This document shows positions 18,957 to 28,237 of a DNA stretch of 64,000 bases, piece after piece. Positions within the stretch are counted from its first letter, which is position 1; each line of letters begins with the position of its first letter. The DNA comes from Synechocystis sp. PCC 7509 (lineage in GTDB: Bacteria > Cyanobacteriota > Cyanobacteriia > Cyanobacteriales > Chroococcidiopsidaceae). Location: positions 992,001-1,056,000 of the forward strand of contig NZ_ALVU02000001.1 of the NCBI RefSeq assembly GCF_000332075.2, written 5' to 3'. Both the position numbers and the translations under genes were made by a program. The notes under the pieces were generated by a model. It had not been told where the DNA came from. It made no database searches and saw only the letters and a program-made list of their open reading frames with translations.

Positions 18957-19391
18957 ATGTTCATAACTTATACATTGGTATGGCTGATAGCTGGAGCAGT
19001 TTTGTGTTTGCTAGAACTGTTTTTACCGACAGCTTTTGTTGCCTTCATGATGGGAATTAGTGCTTTAATCGTAGGGTTAGTATCGGTGCTGATTCCGCAA
19101 TTAAGTTTGCAAATTATCCTGTGGTTGGGGCTTTCTACAAGTTTTGTGTTGCTATCGCGGCGGTTTATGCCCAAAGCCAAGCAAAGCCGCAAGTTTCAAG
19201 ATGCGGTTTTTGCAGAAACTTTGACAGCCATTGCTCCGGGGAAAGAGGGAAGGGTAATATACGAAGGCAATTCTTGGCGCGCGCGGTGTGAAGATAGAGA
19301 TAATGCGATCGCGCCTTACGAAAAAGTGTATGTAGTTAGACGCGAAGGAACGCTTTTAATTGTCATTCCCGAAAATGTATTAGATTCCTAA
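18957..19391 (+). CDS. NfeD-like membrane protein
   Basis: This 144-residue protein has two or three N-terminal membrane helices (residues ~5-65) followed by a soluble OB-fold domain (IAPGKEGRVIYEGNSWRARC). That is the short NfeD family. NfeD proteins act with SPFH/stomatin-type proteins in membrane quality control, and here the SPFH gene follows 15 bp downstream. The two very likely form one operon and one complex. Confidence 0.9.
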   Translation: MFITYTLVWLIAGAVLCLLELFLPTAFVAFMMGISALIVGLVSVLIPQLSLQIILWLGLSTSFVLLSRRFMPKAKQSRKFQDAVFAETLTAIAPGKEGRVIYEGNSWRARCEDRDNAIAPYEKVYVVRREGTLLIVIPENVLDS

Positions 19392-19406
19392 AATAGGGAC
19401 AAAATC

Positions 19407-20375
19407 ATGGAACAGTTTTTTTTATTAATATTTTTAGCCTTGGGTGGCTCGGCTTTGGCGGGTACAGTAAAAGTAATTAATCAAAGTAATGAGGCTTTGG
19501 TGGAACGATTGGGTAGTTACAACAAAAAACTTTCCCCAGGACTAAATTTTGTCGCGCCTTTTATCGATAAGATTGTTTATCGAGAAACCATTAGAGAAAA
19601 AGTTTTAGATATTCCCCCCCAGCAATGTATTACCCGCGATAACGTCTCAATTACCGTTGATGCGGTGGTTTATTGGCGCATTGTCGATATGGAAAGATCC
19701 TATTACAAAGTAGAAAATCTAAAATCGGCGATGGTGAATTTGGTATTAACTCAAATCCGCGCCGAGATGGGACAACTAGAATTAGACCAAACTTTTACCG
19801 CCCGAAGTCAAATAAGCGAGCTTTTGCTGCAAGAATTAGATATATCGACTGAACCTTGGGGCGTAAAGGTGACGCGGGTAGAATTGCGCGATTTGATTCC
19901 GTCTAAAGCCGTTCAAGAATCGATGGAATTGCAAATGTCCGCCGAAAGACGCAAACGTTCTTCGATTTTGACATCCGAAGGCGATCGCGAATCTGCTGTT
20001 AATAGTGCCAGAGGTAAAGCTGAAGCGCAACTATTAGACGCGGAAGCTAGACAAAAATCGACAATTTTGCAAGCGGAGGCTCAACAAAAAACTATTGTTC
20101 TCCAAGCTCAAGCGGAGCGCCAACAGCAAGTATTGAAAGCTCAAGCTACTTCTGAAGCTTTGCAGATTATCTCCCAAACCTTGAAAACCGAGCCTAGCGC
20201 TCGTGAAGCCTTACAATTTTTACTTGCACAGCAATATCTAGAAATGGGCATGAAAATCGGTAGCAGCGACAGTAGCAAAGTTATGTTTATCGATCCGCGC
20301 AGTATTCCCGCAGCTTTAGAGGGAATGAAAAGTATTGTTTCGGACGGAGTCAAGCCAGAAAATCGCCCAACTTAG
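19407..20375 (+). CDS. SPFH/band 7 (stomatin-like, paraslipin) protein
   Basis: This 322-residue protein has an N-terminal membrane segment and an SPFH domain (residues ~22-180; [37 protein letters not shown]). A long Ala/Gln-rich coiled coil follows ([20 protein letters not shown]) and drives oligomerisation. SPFH proteins form ring-like scaffolds that organise membrane proteases and microdomains. It is paired with the upstream NfeD gene. Its stop overlaps the convergent cupS by 4 nt. Confidence 0.92.
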   Translation: MEQFFLLIFLALGGSALAGTVKVINQSNEALVERLGSYNKKLSPGLNFVAPFIDKIVYRETIREKVLDIPPQQCITRDNVSITVDAVVYWRIVDMERSYYKVENLKSAMVNLVLTQIRAEMGQLELDQTFTARSQISELLLQELDISTEPWGVKVTRVELRDLIPSKAVQESMELQMSAERRKRSSILTSEGDRESAVNSARGKAEAQLLDAEARQKSTILQAEAQQKTIVLQAQAERQQQVLKAQATSEALQIISQTLKTEPSAREALQFLLAQQYLEMGMKIGSSDSSKVMFIDPRSIPAALEGMKSIVSDGVKPENRPT

Positions 20376-20773
20376 CCCATCAAAATTACTGTATCTATAA
20401 CGTGAATTACGCCGTTATCTGCTTCAATATCGGCGGCGAGTACCGTAGCGTTTTTGACTTCAAAGCCATCAGAGCAATCTATAGGAATTGGCGAACCTTC
20501 AACGGAGGTTACAGAACCAAGTTTTGCGAGGTCTGCTTGCATCAATTTACCGGGTACGACATGAAAAGTTAGAATTCTGGAGAGTTGGGGAATATTTTGA
20601 ATTAAAGTATGTATTGTTCCTGGCGGGAGTTTGGCAAAAGCATCGTCATTAGGGGCAAAAACTGTAAACGGGCCAGGACTTTTGAGAGTTTCGACTAAGT
20701 TAGCTAGTTGTACCGCCGTTACTAGAGTTGTAAAAGAGCCAGCACCAACAGCAATATCGACAATATCGGGCAT
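20372..20773 (-). CDS. cupS: CupS, fasciclin-like subunit of the CO2-uptake NDH-1MS complex
   Basis: This 133-residue protein is a single fasciclin-like domain ([48 protein letters not shown]). Fasciclin proteins are diverse, but here it directly follows ndhF3-ndhD3-cupA on the same strand, the known position of cupS. CupS is a small peripheral subunit of the inducible CO2-hydrating NDH-1 complex. I start it at ATG 20773 ([10 protein letters not shown]); the frame opens 12 nt earlier. The spacing to cupA is about 85 bp. Confidence 0.85.
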   Translation of the reverse strand: MPDIVDIAVGAGSFTTLVTAVQLANLVETLKSPGPFTVFAPNDDAFAKLPPGTIHTLIQNIPQLSRILTFHVVPGKLMQADLAKLGSVTSVEGSPIPIDCSDGFEVKNATVLAADIEADNGVIHVIDTVILMG

Positions 20774-20858
20774 TGAATTCACCAAACGATAGTTTAAAAA
20801 AGATCCAGAGTTGCGGAGATTCCCTTAAAAAGGAAATTTGGGGAAATCTCTTGCCAAC

Positions 20859-22148
20859 TCACCGATAATCCTGACTTTGAATATCTCTTAACCGAGCTTC
20901 TGGGCGCTTAAATCTATCGATTTGACCTTCAAAAAAGGCTCGATTTGCCTGCAAATGTTTAGGATTTGTGTCATCTAAAGGATAAAGCAACGCCGTTCGC
21001 AATGCTTGAATTACCGCCGAAGTTACGCAGTACATAGAGCGCTGGAAACTAACCCCTAATTGAATCAACATATCTTGTTCGCCGCGACAGTAATTTTTGT
21101 AATACTCCACTAAATAAGGGGGCAAAAAATGCAGCATATCTTGCATTAGCAACGTTGGGGGAATCCCTGCCGTCCCCACAGGGAATACATCGGCGTATAA
21201 AATGCCGTAGTGAAAATCTTTTTGCTCTGCGGGTACTTGTTTAGCTTGGGCGTTGTAAGACTTTGTACCGCGAAAGGGTGCAGTCCGATAAAAAACCGCC
21301 TCCACATAGGGTAATGCTGCTTCGTACAGCCATGTAAAGCCGCAAGATTTGGGGATAATTTCGTACACTTCCCCGCGAATATAAACATGATGATATATTG
21401 GACGACCAGCAACCGCAAATATCCCATTTACAAGAAAATTCATTGCTTCCGGGACGCTGGTAATTTTACCTTCGTCGTATAAATCGCTCATTTCAAAGAA
21501 AACTGGAGCCATTACTTCCCAAAACAAGCCCAAATTGCTGTAATAAGACAGTTGGCGCACTTGCTCGATAAACATTTGGGGAAATAGCTTATACATTCCT
21601 AGCATAGCTGGATTGCCTTGGAAATAAGCTTTAATTGCGCGATCGCACGCTGCAATATATTCTGGTGTATCTAAATAAGGGTCAAACTTTCCCCCCATCC
21701 CGCGATGCCACAACATTGCCTGCATACAAGCTTCGGCAAATTCCATGTTAATGCGATCGTGCCATAAATGATGCAATAACTTGGGCATTTTTATGGTTTC
21801 GCCTTTTTCCATAAATGCCAATAGTTCAGGATGGGCAGTAGCTGCGCCTTTTTGCCAGATTCTTAAATCAGCATCTTCTCCCGCATAGTGATTGTGCAAG
21901 TCTAAATACTCTTGAGGTAAGAAGTATTTGAAAGCAGGTAAGGGGTTTAAAAATACGCGCTCGGCGATGTAAAGTAAATCGCGCCAGTAAAAATCCATCG
22001 GTACAGCATAGGCTTTGTATAAGCCAATAATCTGCATTAAATTCTCTGGCGTATCTGGAAGCATTGCACCACCTGCTTCTAAGCGGTGAATGACATGGGC
22101 AAATTCGTGAGTTGAAGGTGGAAGTTTAGTAGAAGTTGCGATCGTCAT
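20859..22148 (-). CDS. cupA: CO2 hydration protein CupA (ChpY)
   Basis: This 429-residue soluble protein sits on the cytoplasmic side of the NDH-1MS complex and hydrates CO2 to bicarbonate, driven by redox-coupled proton pumping. A His-rich block at residues 126-132 (HHLWHDR) is a candidate zinc/active-site region at the interface with the NdhF subunit. I call CupA rather than CupB because a fasciclin-type cupS follows and because NdhF and NdhD genes of the matching set precede it. No signal peptide is present. The family is only cyanobacterial. Confidence 0.9.
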   Translation of the reverse strand: MTIATSTKLPPSTHEFAHVIHRLEAGGAMLPDTPENLMQIIGLYKAYAVPMDFYWRDLLYIAERVFLNPLPAFKYFLPQEYLDLHNHYAGEDADLRIWQKGAATAHPELLAFMEKGETIKMPKLLHHLWHDRINMEFAEACMQAMLWHRGMGGKFDPYLDTPEYIAACDRAIKAYFQGNPAMLGMYKLFPQMFIEQVRQLSYYSNLGLFWEVMAPVFFEMSDLYDEGKITSVPEAMNFLVNGIFAVAGRPIYHHVYIRGEVYEIIPKSCGFTWLYEAALPYVEAVFYRTAPFRGTKSYNAQAKQVPAEQKDFHYGILYADVFPVGTAGIPPTLLMQDMLHFLPPYLVEYYKNYCRGEQDMLIQLGVSFQRSMYCVTSAVIQALRTALLYPLDDTNPKHLQANRAFFEGQIDRFKRPEARLRDIQSQDYR

Positions 22149-22172
22149 AGTTTTAGTTAGGAATTTCGGAAA

Positions 22173-22317
22173 GGATTACAGTTGCGGGAGTTTTTATAAC
22201 TTCGATCCCCCCTAACCCCCCTTAAAAAGGGGGGAAAATAAAGATTTCTTTTTTAGGGTTTGGGGATTTGTTGTGTGTAAGTTCCAAGGATTGCAGTTGC
22301 GGGAGTTTTTATAACTT
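22173..22317. repeat. 30-bp direct repeat bracketing a GC-rich palindrome
   Basis: GGATTACAGTTGCGGGAG at 22173-22190, extending to 22202, recurs at 22288-22317 with one mismatch. The second copy is coding (the ndhD3 C-terminus) and the first lies between ndhD3 and cupA. Between the copies is a palindrome: CCCCCCTT (22216-22223), loop AAA, AAGGGGGG (22227-22234). The element type resembles the GATCCCCCC-type repeats seen between genes in many cyanobacteria. Confidence 0.8.
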
Positions 22318-23788
22318 GCAATTCAGTTTTTACAGGAGTTGCAACCATCATAGTTGCAGTCGTTTCGCTCCAACGTACTAGCCAATTAGGTTGTACTCCT
22401 AGCACCAAAACGATCGCAGCTAATACCAAAGCTGGGACGCGCTCAGACCAGGATACTACTGGGTAGTAAGATTTGTAGTTGTCTAGTTTGCCGAAACAGG
22501 TGCGGTTGAGCAAAATTACAAAGTACACGGCTGTTAAACCCGTACCTACTACAGCAAGTAGCGTTAGTAAAGGGAAAACTGGGTAGCTACCCTGAAATAC
22601 CATAAATTCCGAGATAAAACCTACCATTCCAGGGATACCCGCACTAGCCATCCCTGCATAAACTAATAAGAAGCTGACTCCAGGTAAACCGCGCAGAGGA
22701 TTCATTAAGCCATTAAGAACATCTAAATCCCTTGTCCCGACTTTGTTTTCGACAACTCCGACTAAATGAAACAATAGCGCCAAAATTAAGCCGTGAGCAA
22801 CCATTTGAGAAACTACCCCCACTAAACTTAGAGCATTAGCGGCAGCAGCGCCTAATAGAACGTAGCCCATATGACCGATGGAACTGTACGCAACCATCCG
22901 CTTTATGTCTTTTTGCGCGATCGCACTAAACGACCCATACAACACACCTATAGTCCCTAAAATCGCTAATCCCGGTGCAACAATTGTCCAAGTTTGAGGA
23001 AATAAACCCAAACCAAACCGTAATAAGCCATAAGTGCCTAATTTTGCTAGTATTCCTCCTAATAAAATAGCCACAGGCGGCGAAGCTTCAACATAGGCAT
23101 CAGGTAGCCATGTATGTAGAGGAACTAAAGGAATCTTGATGCCAAAACCAATTAACAGCACTGTCAGTAAAATTAGCTGACTCTGCAAAGATAAGTTTTG
23201 AGTATGCAGCGCGTCGTAATTAAACGAAGTTGAACCACTTAACCAAGTAATACCTAAAAAGCCTGCCAGAATTAAAATGCCGGAAAATGCTGTGTAGATA
23301 AGAAACTTAGTTGCAGCGTAACCGCGCTTAGAACCACCCCAGATGTTAATTAGTAAATATAAAGGGATAAGTTCAAATTCGTAGAATAAGAAAAATAACA
23401 GCAAGTTTTGAGCGACAAAAGCCCCAGCTATTCCCGAATTGACAAGCAAAATCAAAGCATAATACAGGCGCGGACGTTCTACAGTTTTACTGCTACTGTA
23501 AATAGCAATCCAACTTAGCAAGGCGTTGAGAGCGATAAGCGGAAAAGATAAGCCATCAACACCTAACTTGTAGTCCAATCCTAAAGTTTCAATCCAAGGT
23601 AAAAACTCCTGAAATTGATAGCCTATAGTTGTGGTACTAAAAGAAGTTGCTAAATAAAGCGTCCATAAAAATACAGCAAAAGAAATAGCCAGCGCAATCG
23701 TTCTAAGCCTAGTTGCAGTAAAGTTTCCTGGCAAAAATCCGATAATTGCTGCACCTAATATAGGTATCCAAATCAAGGTACTGAGCAT
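22253..23788 (-). CDS. ndhD3: NDH-1 subunit D3 (NdhD3)
   Basis: This 511-residue protein with about 14 membrane helices is an NADH-quinone oxidoreductase chain M/4 proton-pumping subunit. Characteristic blocks include HTWLPDAYVEASPPVAILLG and QKDIKRMVAYSSIGHMGYVL. The D3 type is specific to the inducible, high-affinity CO2-uptake complex NDH-1MS, judged here from the ndhF3 partner 12 bp upstream and from cupA/cupS downstream. The extreme C-terminus (VIKTPATAILGTYTQQIPKP) appears to be altered by a local duplication. Confidence 0.9.
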   Translation of the reverse strand: MLSTLIWIPILGAAIIGFLPGNFTATRLRTIALAISFAVFLWTLYLATSFSTTTIGYQFQEFLPWIETLGLDYKLGVDGLSFPLIALNALLSWIAIYSSSKTVERPRLYYALILLVNSGIAGAFVAQNLLLFFLFYEFELIPLYLLINIWGGSKRGYAATKFLIYTAFSGILILAGFLGITWLSGSTSFNYDALHTQNLSLQSQLILLTVLLIGFGIKIPLVPLHTWLPDAYVEASPPVAILLGGILAKLGTYGLLRFGLGLFPQTWTIVAPGLAILGTIGVLYGSFSAIAQKDIKRMVAYSSIGHMGYVLLGAAAANALSLVGVVSQMVAHGLILALLFHLVGVVENKVGTRDLDVLNGLMNPLRGLPGVSFLLVYAGMASAGIPGMVGFISEFMVFQGSYPVFPLLTLLAVVGTGLTAVYFVILLNRTCFGKLDNYKSYYPVVSWSERVPALVLAAIVLVLGVQPNWLVRWSETTATMMVATPVKTELQVIKTPATAILGTYTQQIPKP

Positions 23789-23799
23789 AAAACCTTTTT

Positions 23800-25668
23800 C
23801 TAAAGTCCCAAATTAAAAACGTTGTTGTAAGCTGACCAGTGAGGAAAACTTAAGAAAGCGCCAATGATCCCAATTCCAATTAAAATAGTTAGCGCGTAAA
23901 ACTGAGATTGACCGGAAGTGCTGTACTTCAAGCTTTCTCCACCCAAAAGCGAAGCTAATCCCACCAAATTCACCGCGCCATCGACGATAAAACGGTCAAC
24001 CCAAGCGACAATTTTAGAAACTCTATCCACTGCAAACACAATAGTAAAGCGGTAAATATCGGGAGTGTAAAAGTCGTAAGCAAACAAGTTTTGCAGCGCT
24101 TTCGACGGTAGTTGTACGGGTTTGGGTAAAGCATTACCTAGATAAATTACGCCAGCTATAGTGCAGCCAAAGACGCTTGACAAAAACAGCAGTATGGCGA
24201 CATCTTTGTTCAAGTTTCCCCAGTTAGGTAGCAAAGATACGCTTTCTAAAACTAAAGGCAAATGTAGAGTAAAGCCTAGTAATAGCATCATGGGTAATAC
24301 TAACAGCCACATTGCTTCCGGCGATCGCACTGTCATCTGTTTTGGCTTACCACCAAAAATTAACGAAAATATCCTGACTAAACTAAAAGCCGTCAAAGCA
24401 TTGACAAGCAAAACTATTCCCACTAACCAAGGCTGAGTTATCCACAAAGTATCTGCTAAATTCAACAGCGCCCAAAAACTACCAAAAGGAGGACAGCCAA
24501 TTAAAGCCGCCGTACCCCCTAAAAATGCCAAAGCCGATATAGGACGACGCGACCACAACCCGCCCATTTGCGTCAAATCTTGGGTAATATTATTCCAAAT
24601 AATGCCCCCGGCGCTCATAATTAATAAACCCATTGCAACGGCATGAGTTAGAACTAATAACAACGCTGCATCATTTTGTCCCGTACCAACGGCAATAAAT
24701 ACTAAACCCATGTAAGCGCTAACAGAGTAAGATAGAGCGCGTTTGATATCAATTTGAGACGCTGCAATACAAGAAGCACCCACCGCCGTTACTGACCCAA
24801 TTAACACCAACGCAGACATCGTTATCGGCGACAAGCTTAAGATAGGTTCGAGCTTTATTAGTACCCAAGCCCCCGTTGCTACGACTACAGAATTGCGTAA
24901 TATCGTACTAGGAAGCGGGCCTTCCATTGCTTCATCTAGCCACAGATGCAAAGGAAACTGAGCGCATTTACCCATTGGCCCGGCAATTAATGCCAAACTA
25001 ATCAAAGTAATTACTTTCGGGTCTGGGTGCGCTGTCGCCGCCCAATCGCCTAATTCCCAATAGTTCCAAGTCCCGGTTAAGGATAATAAGGCAATTACTC
25101 CCATTAGCAATACCAAATCACCCACCCGCTTAGTTAAAAAGGCATCTCTAGCCCCCGTAACTACCAAAGGCTGACTAAACCATAGCCCAACTAAAAGGTA
25201 AGTTCCCAAAGTTAGTATTTCTAGAATTACATAGCTAAAAAACAAAGAGTTACATAAAGCTAAAGCACACATCCCACATTCAAACAGTGCCAAAAGCGCA
25301 TAAAATCGCGCCCACCCCCAGTCCATTTCCATGTACCCTACTGCATAAATCTGGGCAAGTAAATTCATCCCAGTTACGAGTAACATTGCGCCGACAGTGA
25401 TAGTCGAAATTTCTAGCGGTAAGGAAATATCTAAATTTGCAACTTGCAGCCAAGGGATAATTATTTGTTTTGCTGGTTGATGCCAAGTTGCTGGGATAGC
25501 AACTAAGCTATGCACAAAAGCAATAAATGTCATTAATAAATTGATGTAACCCGCAGGTCTTGGCCCCGTGTTCCGAATAATTCCCGGCGACCAAGGTATC
25601 GTCAAAACCGCACCAATTAAGGCATACAAAGGTACAGCCCAGATGGTTTGAAGAAAAAATTGCGCCAT
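23800..25668 (-). CDS. ndhF3: NDH-1 subunit F3 (NdhF3)
   Basis: This 622-residue, about 16-helix protein is the chain L/5-type proton pump of the NDH-1MS complex. Blocks such as FPLHLWLDEAMEGPLPSTIL and ASQIDIKRALSYSVSAYMGL define the family. The shortened HLWLDEAM...PS region, lacking the usual DAM-GPTPVSAL wording, fits the CO2-uptake F3/F4 branch. The open frame begins with TTG at 25677, but ATG 25668 (MAQFFLQT) is the likelier start. It is the first gene of the operon, with a 460-bp upstream region. Confidence 0.9.
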   Translation of the reverse strand: MAQFFLQTIWAVPLYALIGAVLTIPWSPGIIRNTGPRPAGYINLLMTFIAFVHSLVAIPATWHQPAKQIIIPWLQVANLDISLPLEISTITVGAMLLVTGMNLLAQIYAVGYMEMDWGWARFYALLALFECGMCALALCNSLFFSYVILEILTLGTYLLVGLWFSQPLVVTGARDAFLTKRVGDLVLLMGVIALLSLTGTWNYWELGDWAATAHPDPKVITLISLALIAGPMGKCAQFPLHLWLDEAMEGPLPSTILRNSVVVATGAWVLIKLEPILSLSPITMSALVLIGSVTAVGASCIAASQIDIKRALSYSVSAYMGLVFIAVGTGQNDAALLLVLTHAVAMGLLIMSAGGIIWNNITQDLTQMGGLWSRRPISALAFLGGTAALIGCPPFGSFWALLNLADTLWITQPWLVGIVLLVNALTAFSLVRIFSLIFGGKPKQMTVRSPEAMWLLVLPMMLLLGFTLHLPLVLESVSLLPNWGNLNKDVAILLFLSSVFGCTIAGVIYLGNALPKPVQLPSKALQNLFAYDFYTPDIYRFTIVFAVDRVSKIVAWVDRFIVDGAVNLVGLASLLGGESLKYSTSGQSQFYALTILIGIGIIGAFLSFPHWSAYNNVFNLGL

Positions 25669-26140
25669 CGGTATCAACTTTATATTGTTTTAAAACAAAT
25701 TAACTTTCTAGAACAAATTTGTGCTTGTTCCATGTAACTTTAAAAATCTTAAATCCAAACAAATTCATGCTCTTTTTTAAGATTTAAGTTAAGTTAAAGC
25801 TTACCTTATAATAGTTGCATAAGTAAATTATTAATATAGCTGAATAATCAATAAAAATAATTAACTTTACTTATGTAAACAAGCTAGTTATTAATTAAAT
25901 CAATGATTACCATTGATGGATTTTATAGAAATGTTATCGTCCAAAAAAGACACCGATAATTAAAGCCAAATTATTACAAGCCGTTATATGAAAGGAAATA
26001 AGCGCCTTTTGCCTCTAAAATCTAAATGTAAAAAACTACAATGTGACGTTTATAAGCCAGCAATTAGCAAAGTAAGTTGATAAATATAACGGATATATTT
26101 ATAAATATCGGCTTCCATCTATAGTAATGATTAAAATATC
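25669..26140. other. Long AT-rich upstream region of the ndhF3 operon
   Basis: This 470-bp AT-rich region lies between ndhF3 and the 3' end of the zur gene, both on the minus strand. It should hold the operon promoter and leader. I see one strong dyad (25899-25917, listed separately) and no ORF worth calling. Confidence 0.5.
25899..25917 (-). promoter_or_regulatory. Candidate LysR-type (NdhR/CcmR) operator dyad
   Basis: A perfect inverted repeat, ATCAATG-ATTAC-CATTGAT, lies about 230 bp upstream of ndhF3. The half-sites contain TCAATG, the core described for NdhR/CcmR sites at low-CO2-induced operons, although the spacing differs from the published N10 form. Its place before an operon known to be under NdhR control makes a regulatory role plausible. 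Confidence 0.45.
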
Positions 26141-26542
26141 CTATGCACCTTTATGATCGGTTTGAATAAGTTGGCATTGGTGGCACAAACCAAAAAATTC
26201 TAAAGTATGATAAAAAATCTTGAATTCATGGGCGTTGTGTAACTGAGTTTCCAATTCATGTACGGGACATTCATCAATTAGGATAGACTGACCGCACTGC
26301 AAGCAAGTAAGATGATGTTTATCTTGCTGGATCGAGCTATAAAGGGATTCTCCAGAAGCTAGAGTTCGCACCTGTACGACACCTTCAAGTTTTAGAGCTT
26401 CTAAGGCGCGATAAATTGTTGCTAAACCGATATTTTGGCTAGTACGCAATTCTATATAAATATCCTGAGCAGAAATCCCTCGATTGAGGGTTTTGAGGAG
26501 TTTAAGAATTCGCTCCTGGCTGCGGGTGCGTTCGGTTCTCAT
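26141..26542 (-). CDS. zur: Fur family regulator, FurB/Zur type
   Basis: This 133-residue Fur-family repressor has an N-terminal winged helix (GLATIYRALEALKLEGVVQV) and a C-terminal metal-sensing and dimerisation domain. Two CxxC pairs bind structural zinc (CLQCG and CHQC), and KHHLTCLQCG carries the sensor His. The overall wording (RSQERILKLLKT, KHHLTCLQCG, FYHTLEFFGLC) closely resembles the Anabaena FurB/Zur protein, the zinc-uptake regulator. No zinc transporter lies next to it in this window. I am surer of the Fur family than of the Zur subtype. Confidence 0.82.
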   Translation of the reverse strand: MRTERTRSQERILKLLKTLNRGISAQDIYIELRTSQNIGLATIYRALEALKLEGVVQVRTLASGESLYSSIQQDKHHLTCLQCGQSILIDECPVHELETQLHNAHEFKIFYHTLEFFGLCHQCQLIQTDHKGA

Positions 26543-26661
26543 AAAATAATTGTTTAAGTGAATATATTAAAGTTAGTTTGGTCGCTCTTGGTTTTTCTTC
26601 TCCCTACTAAAACTACCTTTTGGCGGTAGGATAGCGTTTGTTGCTTTTCTAACCTCTACCT

Positions 26662-26925
26662 ATGAATCGAAAGTATCAAGCTAATATCTATGTTACTCTG
26701 CGCCCCTCTGTTCTCGATCCGGCGGGAACTGCCGTACAATCGGGATTAAAGCATATGGGTTACGAACAAGTAGAACAAGTAAGAATTGGTAAGTATATAG
26801 AGCTTAAGCTTTCGTCAACCGATGAAAACGCCGCACGGCAACAATTAGATAAAATGTGTGAACAGCTATTAGCCAACTTAGTAATCGAAAATTATCGCTT
26901 TGACTTAGTAGAAATTGGAGCATAA
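26662..26925 (+). CDS. purS: Phosphoribosylformylglycinamidine synthase, PurS subunit
   Basis: This small 87-residue subunit bridges the PurL and PurQ subunits of FGAM synthase, step four of purine biosynthesis. The pattern YVTLRPSVLDPAGTAVQSGL is diagnostic. PurQ follows 4 bp downstream. purL is not in this window. It is divergent from zur across a 120-bp spacer. Confidence 0.95.
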   Translation: MNRKYQANIYVTLRPSVLDPAGTAVQSGLKHMGYEQVEQVRIGKYIELKLSSTDENAARQQLDKMCEQLLANLVIENYRFDLVEIGA

Positions 26926-26929
26926 ATAC

Positions 26930-27604
26930 ATGAAGTTTGGCGTTATAGTTTTTCCTGGCTCAAATTGCGATCGCGATGTAGAATATGTCACCCGCGATTT
27001 ACTCAAGCAACCTACCCGCATGGTATGGCATGAGGAAACAGATATCAGCGATATAGATGTGGTAGTAGTCCCTGGGGGCTTTAGTTACGGCGATTATTTG
27101 CGTTGTGGAGCGATCGCGCGTTTTTCGCCAGTCATGCAGCAAGTCGTCTCCCACGCCCAACAGGGTAAGTTTGTGTTAGGGATTTGCAATGGTTTTCAGG
27201 TACTCACAGAAGCGGGATTATTACCGGGGGCGTTGATGCGTAATCGAGATATGTTGTTTGTGTGCGATCGCGCTTCCATTAAAGTAGAACGAAATAACCT
27301 ACCTTGGACGCAAGCCTACGAGCAAAATCAAGTTATTACTTTACCCATTGCTCACGGAGAAGGGCAGTTTTACGCCGATAGCGAAGTATTAGCACGGCTA
27401 GAAGACAACGGACAAGTTTTATTTCGTTACGAGGGCGATAACCCCAACGGTTCGGTAAATAATATTGCTGGCATCTGTAACAATGCTGGTAATGTATTAG
27501 GAATGATGCCCCACCCTGAAAGAGCTTCCGATCCTATGCTTGGCGGTACAGATGGTTTAAAGCTGTTTCAAGGCTTGTTAGCAAAAGTTGCAGCTTTAGC
27601 TTAA
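26930..27604 (+). CDS. purQ: Phosphoribosylformylglycinamidine synthase, PurQ glutaminase subunit
   Basis: This 224-residue class I glutamine amidotransferase supplies ammonia to FGAM synthase. The catalytic Cys is in GICNGFQVL, and the His/Glu of the triad are in MMPHPERASD. The N-terminus KFGVIVFPGSNCDRD is typical. The frame extends 15 nt upstream, but ATG 26930 fits the family start. It forms a two-gene operon with purS and overlaps the convergent Uma2 gene by 9 nt. Confidence 0.96.
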   Translation: MKFGVIVFPGSNCDRDVEYVTRDLLKQPTRMVWHEETDISDIDVVVVPGGFSYGDYLRCGAIARFSPVMQQVVSHAQQGKFVLGICNGFQVLTEAGLLPGALMRNRDMLFVCDRASIKVERNNLPWTQAYEQNQVITLPIAHGEGQFYADSEVLARLEDNGQVLFRYEGDNPNGSVNNIAGICNNAGNVLGMMPHPERASDPMLGGTDGLKLFQGLLAKVAALA

Positions 27605-28186
27605 GACGGCACTAATATCTAATACAAATCCTGGTAATACTTCCTCTCCTGACAGATTTACTGGATTTTCTAGTAATTCTACAGTACGATCAGGGCGATA
27701 TATTTCTACTCGTCGCGTCTTTGCATCAATTAACCAACCCAGACGCGCACCATTATCGATATATTCCTGCATTTTTAACTGAGTTTGTTTGAGGGAATCG
27801 TTAGGAGAAGGTAACTCAACAACAAAATCGGGACACAAGGGGATAAATTTTTGTTTTTGCTGGGGTGTAAGAGCTTCCCATCGCTCTTGTTTTACCCAAG
27901 AAGCATCAGAAGAGCGATTTGCCCCATTAGGTAACTTAAAGCCAGTAGAGGAGTCAAAACCTTTGCCTAGATTATATTTTTTATTCCAGATACCAATCCC
28001 AACAGTAATTTCAAAGTTTCGGTTTCCTGTTTCTCCTCCAGTAGGTGGCATAATTATTGGTTCTCCTGAAGCAGTACGCTCAAATTGCAACTCGCGGTTA
28101 TTTTGACATAGCTGAAAAAACTGCTCGTCAGTCAAGTTGAGACTTAATTGCAATGTTGGGGGTAAAGAAACGGTTGCTGCATCCAT
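27596..28186 (-). CDS. Uma2 family (DUF820) nuclease-fold protein, copy A
   Basis: This 196-residue protein belongs to the Uma2/DUF820 family, a PD-(D/E)xK-like fold greatly expanded in cyanobacteria. The core FVVELPSPNDSLKQTQLKMQ is followed by YIDNGARLGWLID, which holds the usual ExK-like and hydrophobic strand elements. The biological role is unknown, and many copies are thought to derive from mobile elements. It is a tandem paralogue of the next gene, with an identical N-terminus MDAATVSLPPTLQLSLNLTD. Confidence 0.88.
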   Translation of the reverse strand: MDAATVSLPPTLQLSLNLTDEQFFQLCQNNRELQFERTASGEPIIMPPTGGETGNRNFEITVGIGIWNKKYNLGKGFDSSTGFKLPNGANRSSDASWVKQERWEALTPQQKQKFIPLCPDFVVELPSPNDSLKQTQLKMQEYIDNGARLGWLIDAKTRRVEIYRPDRTVELLENPVNLSGEEVLPGFVLDISAVLS

Positions 28187-28237
28187 AGCTTTATTTCAGC
28201 AAGGGTATATTCCAATCTAGCTACTTTTGGCGATCGC

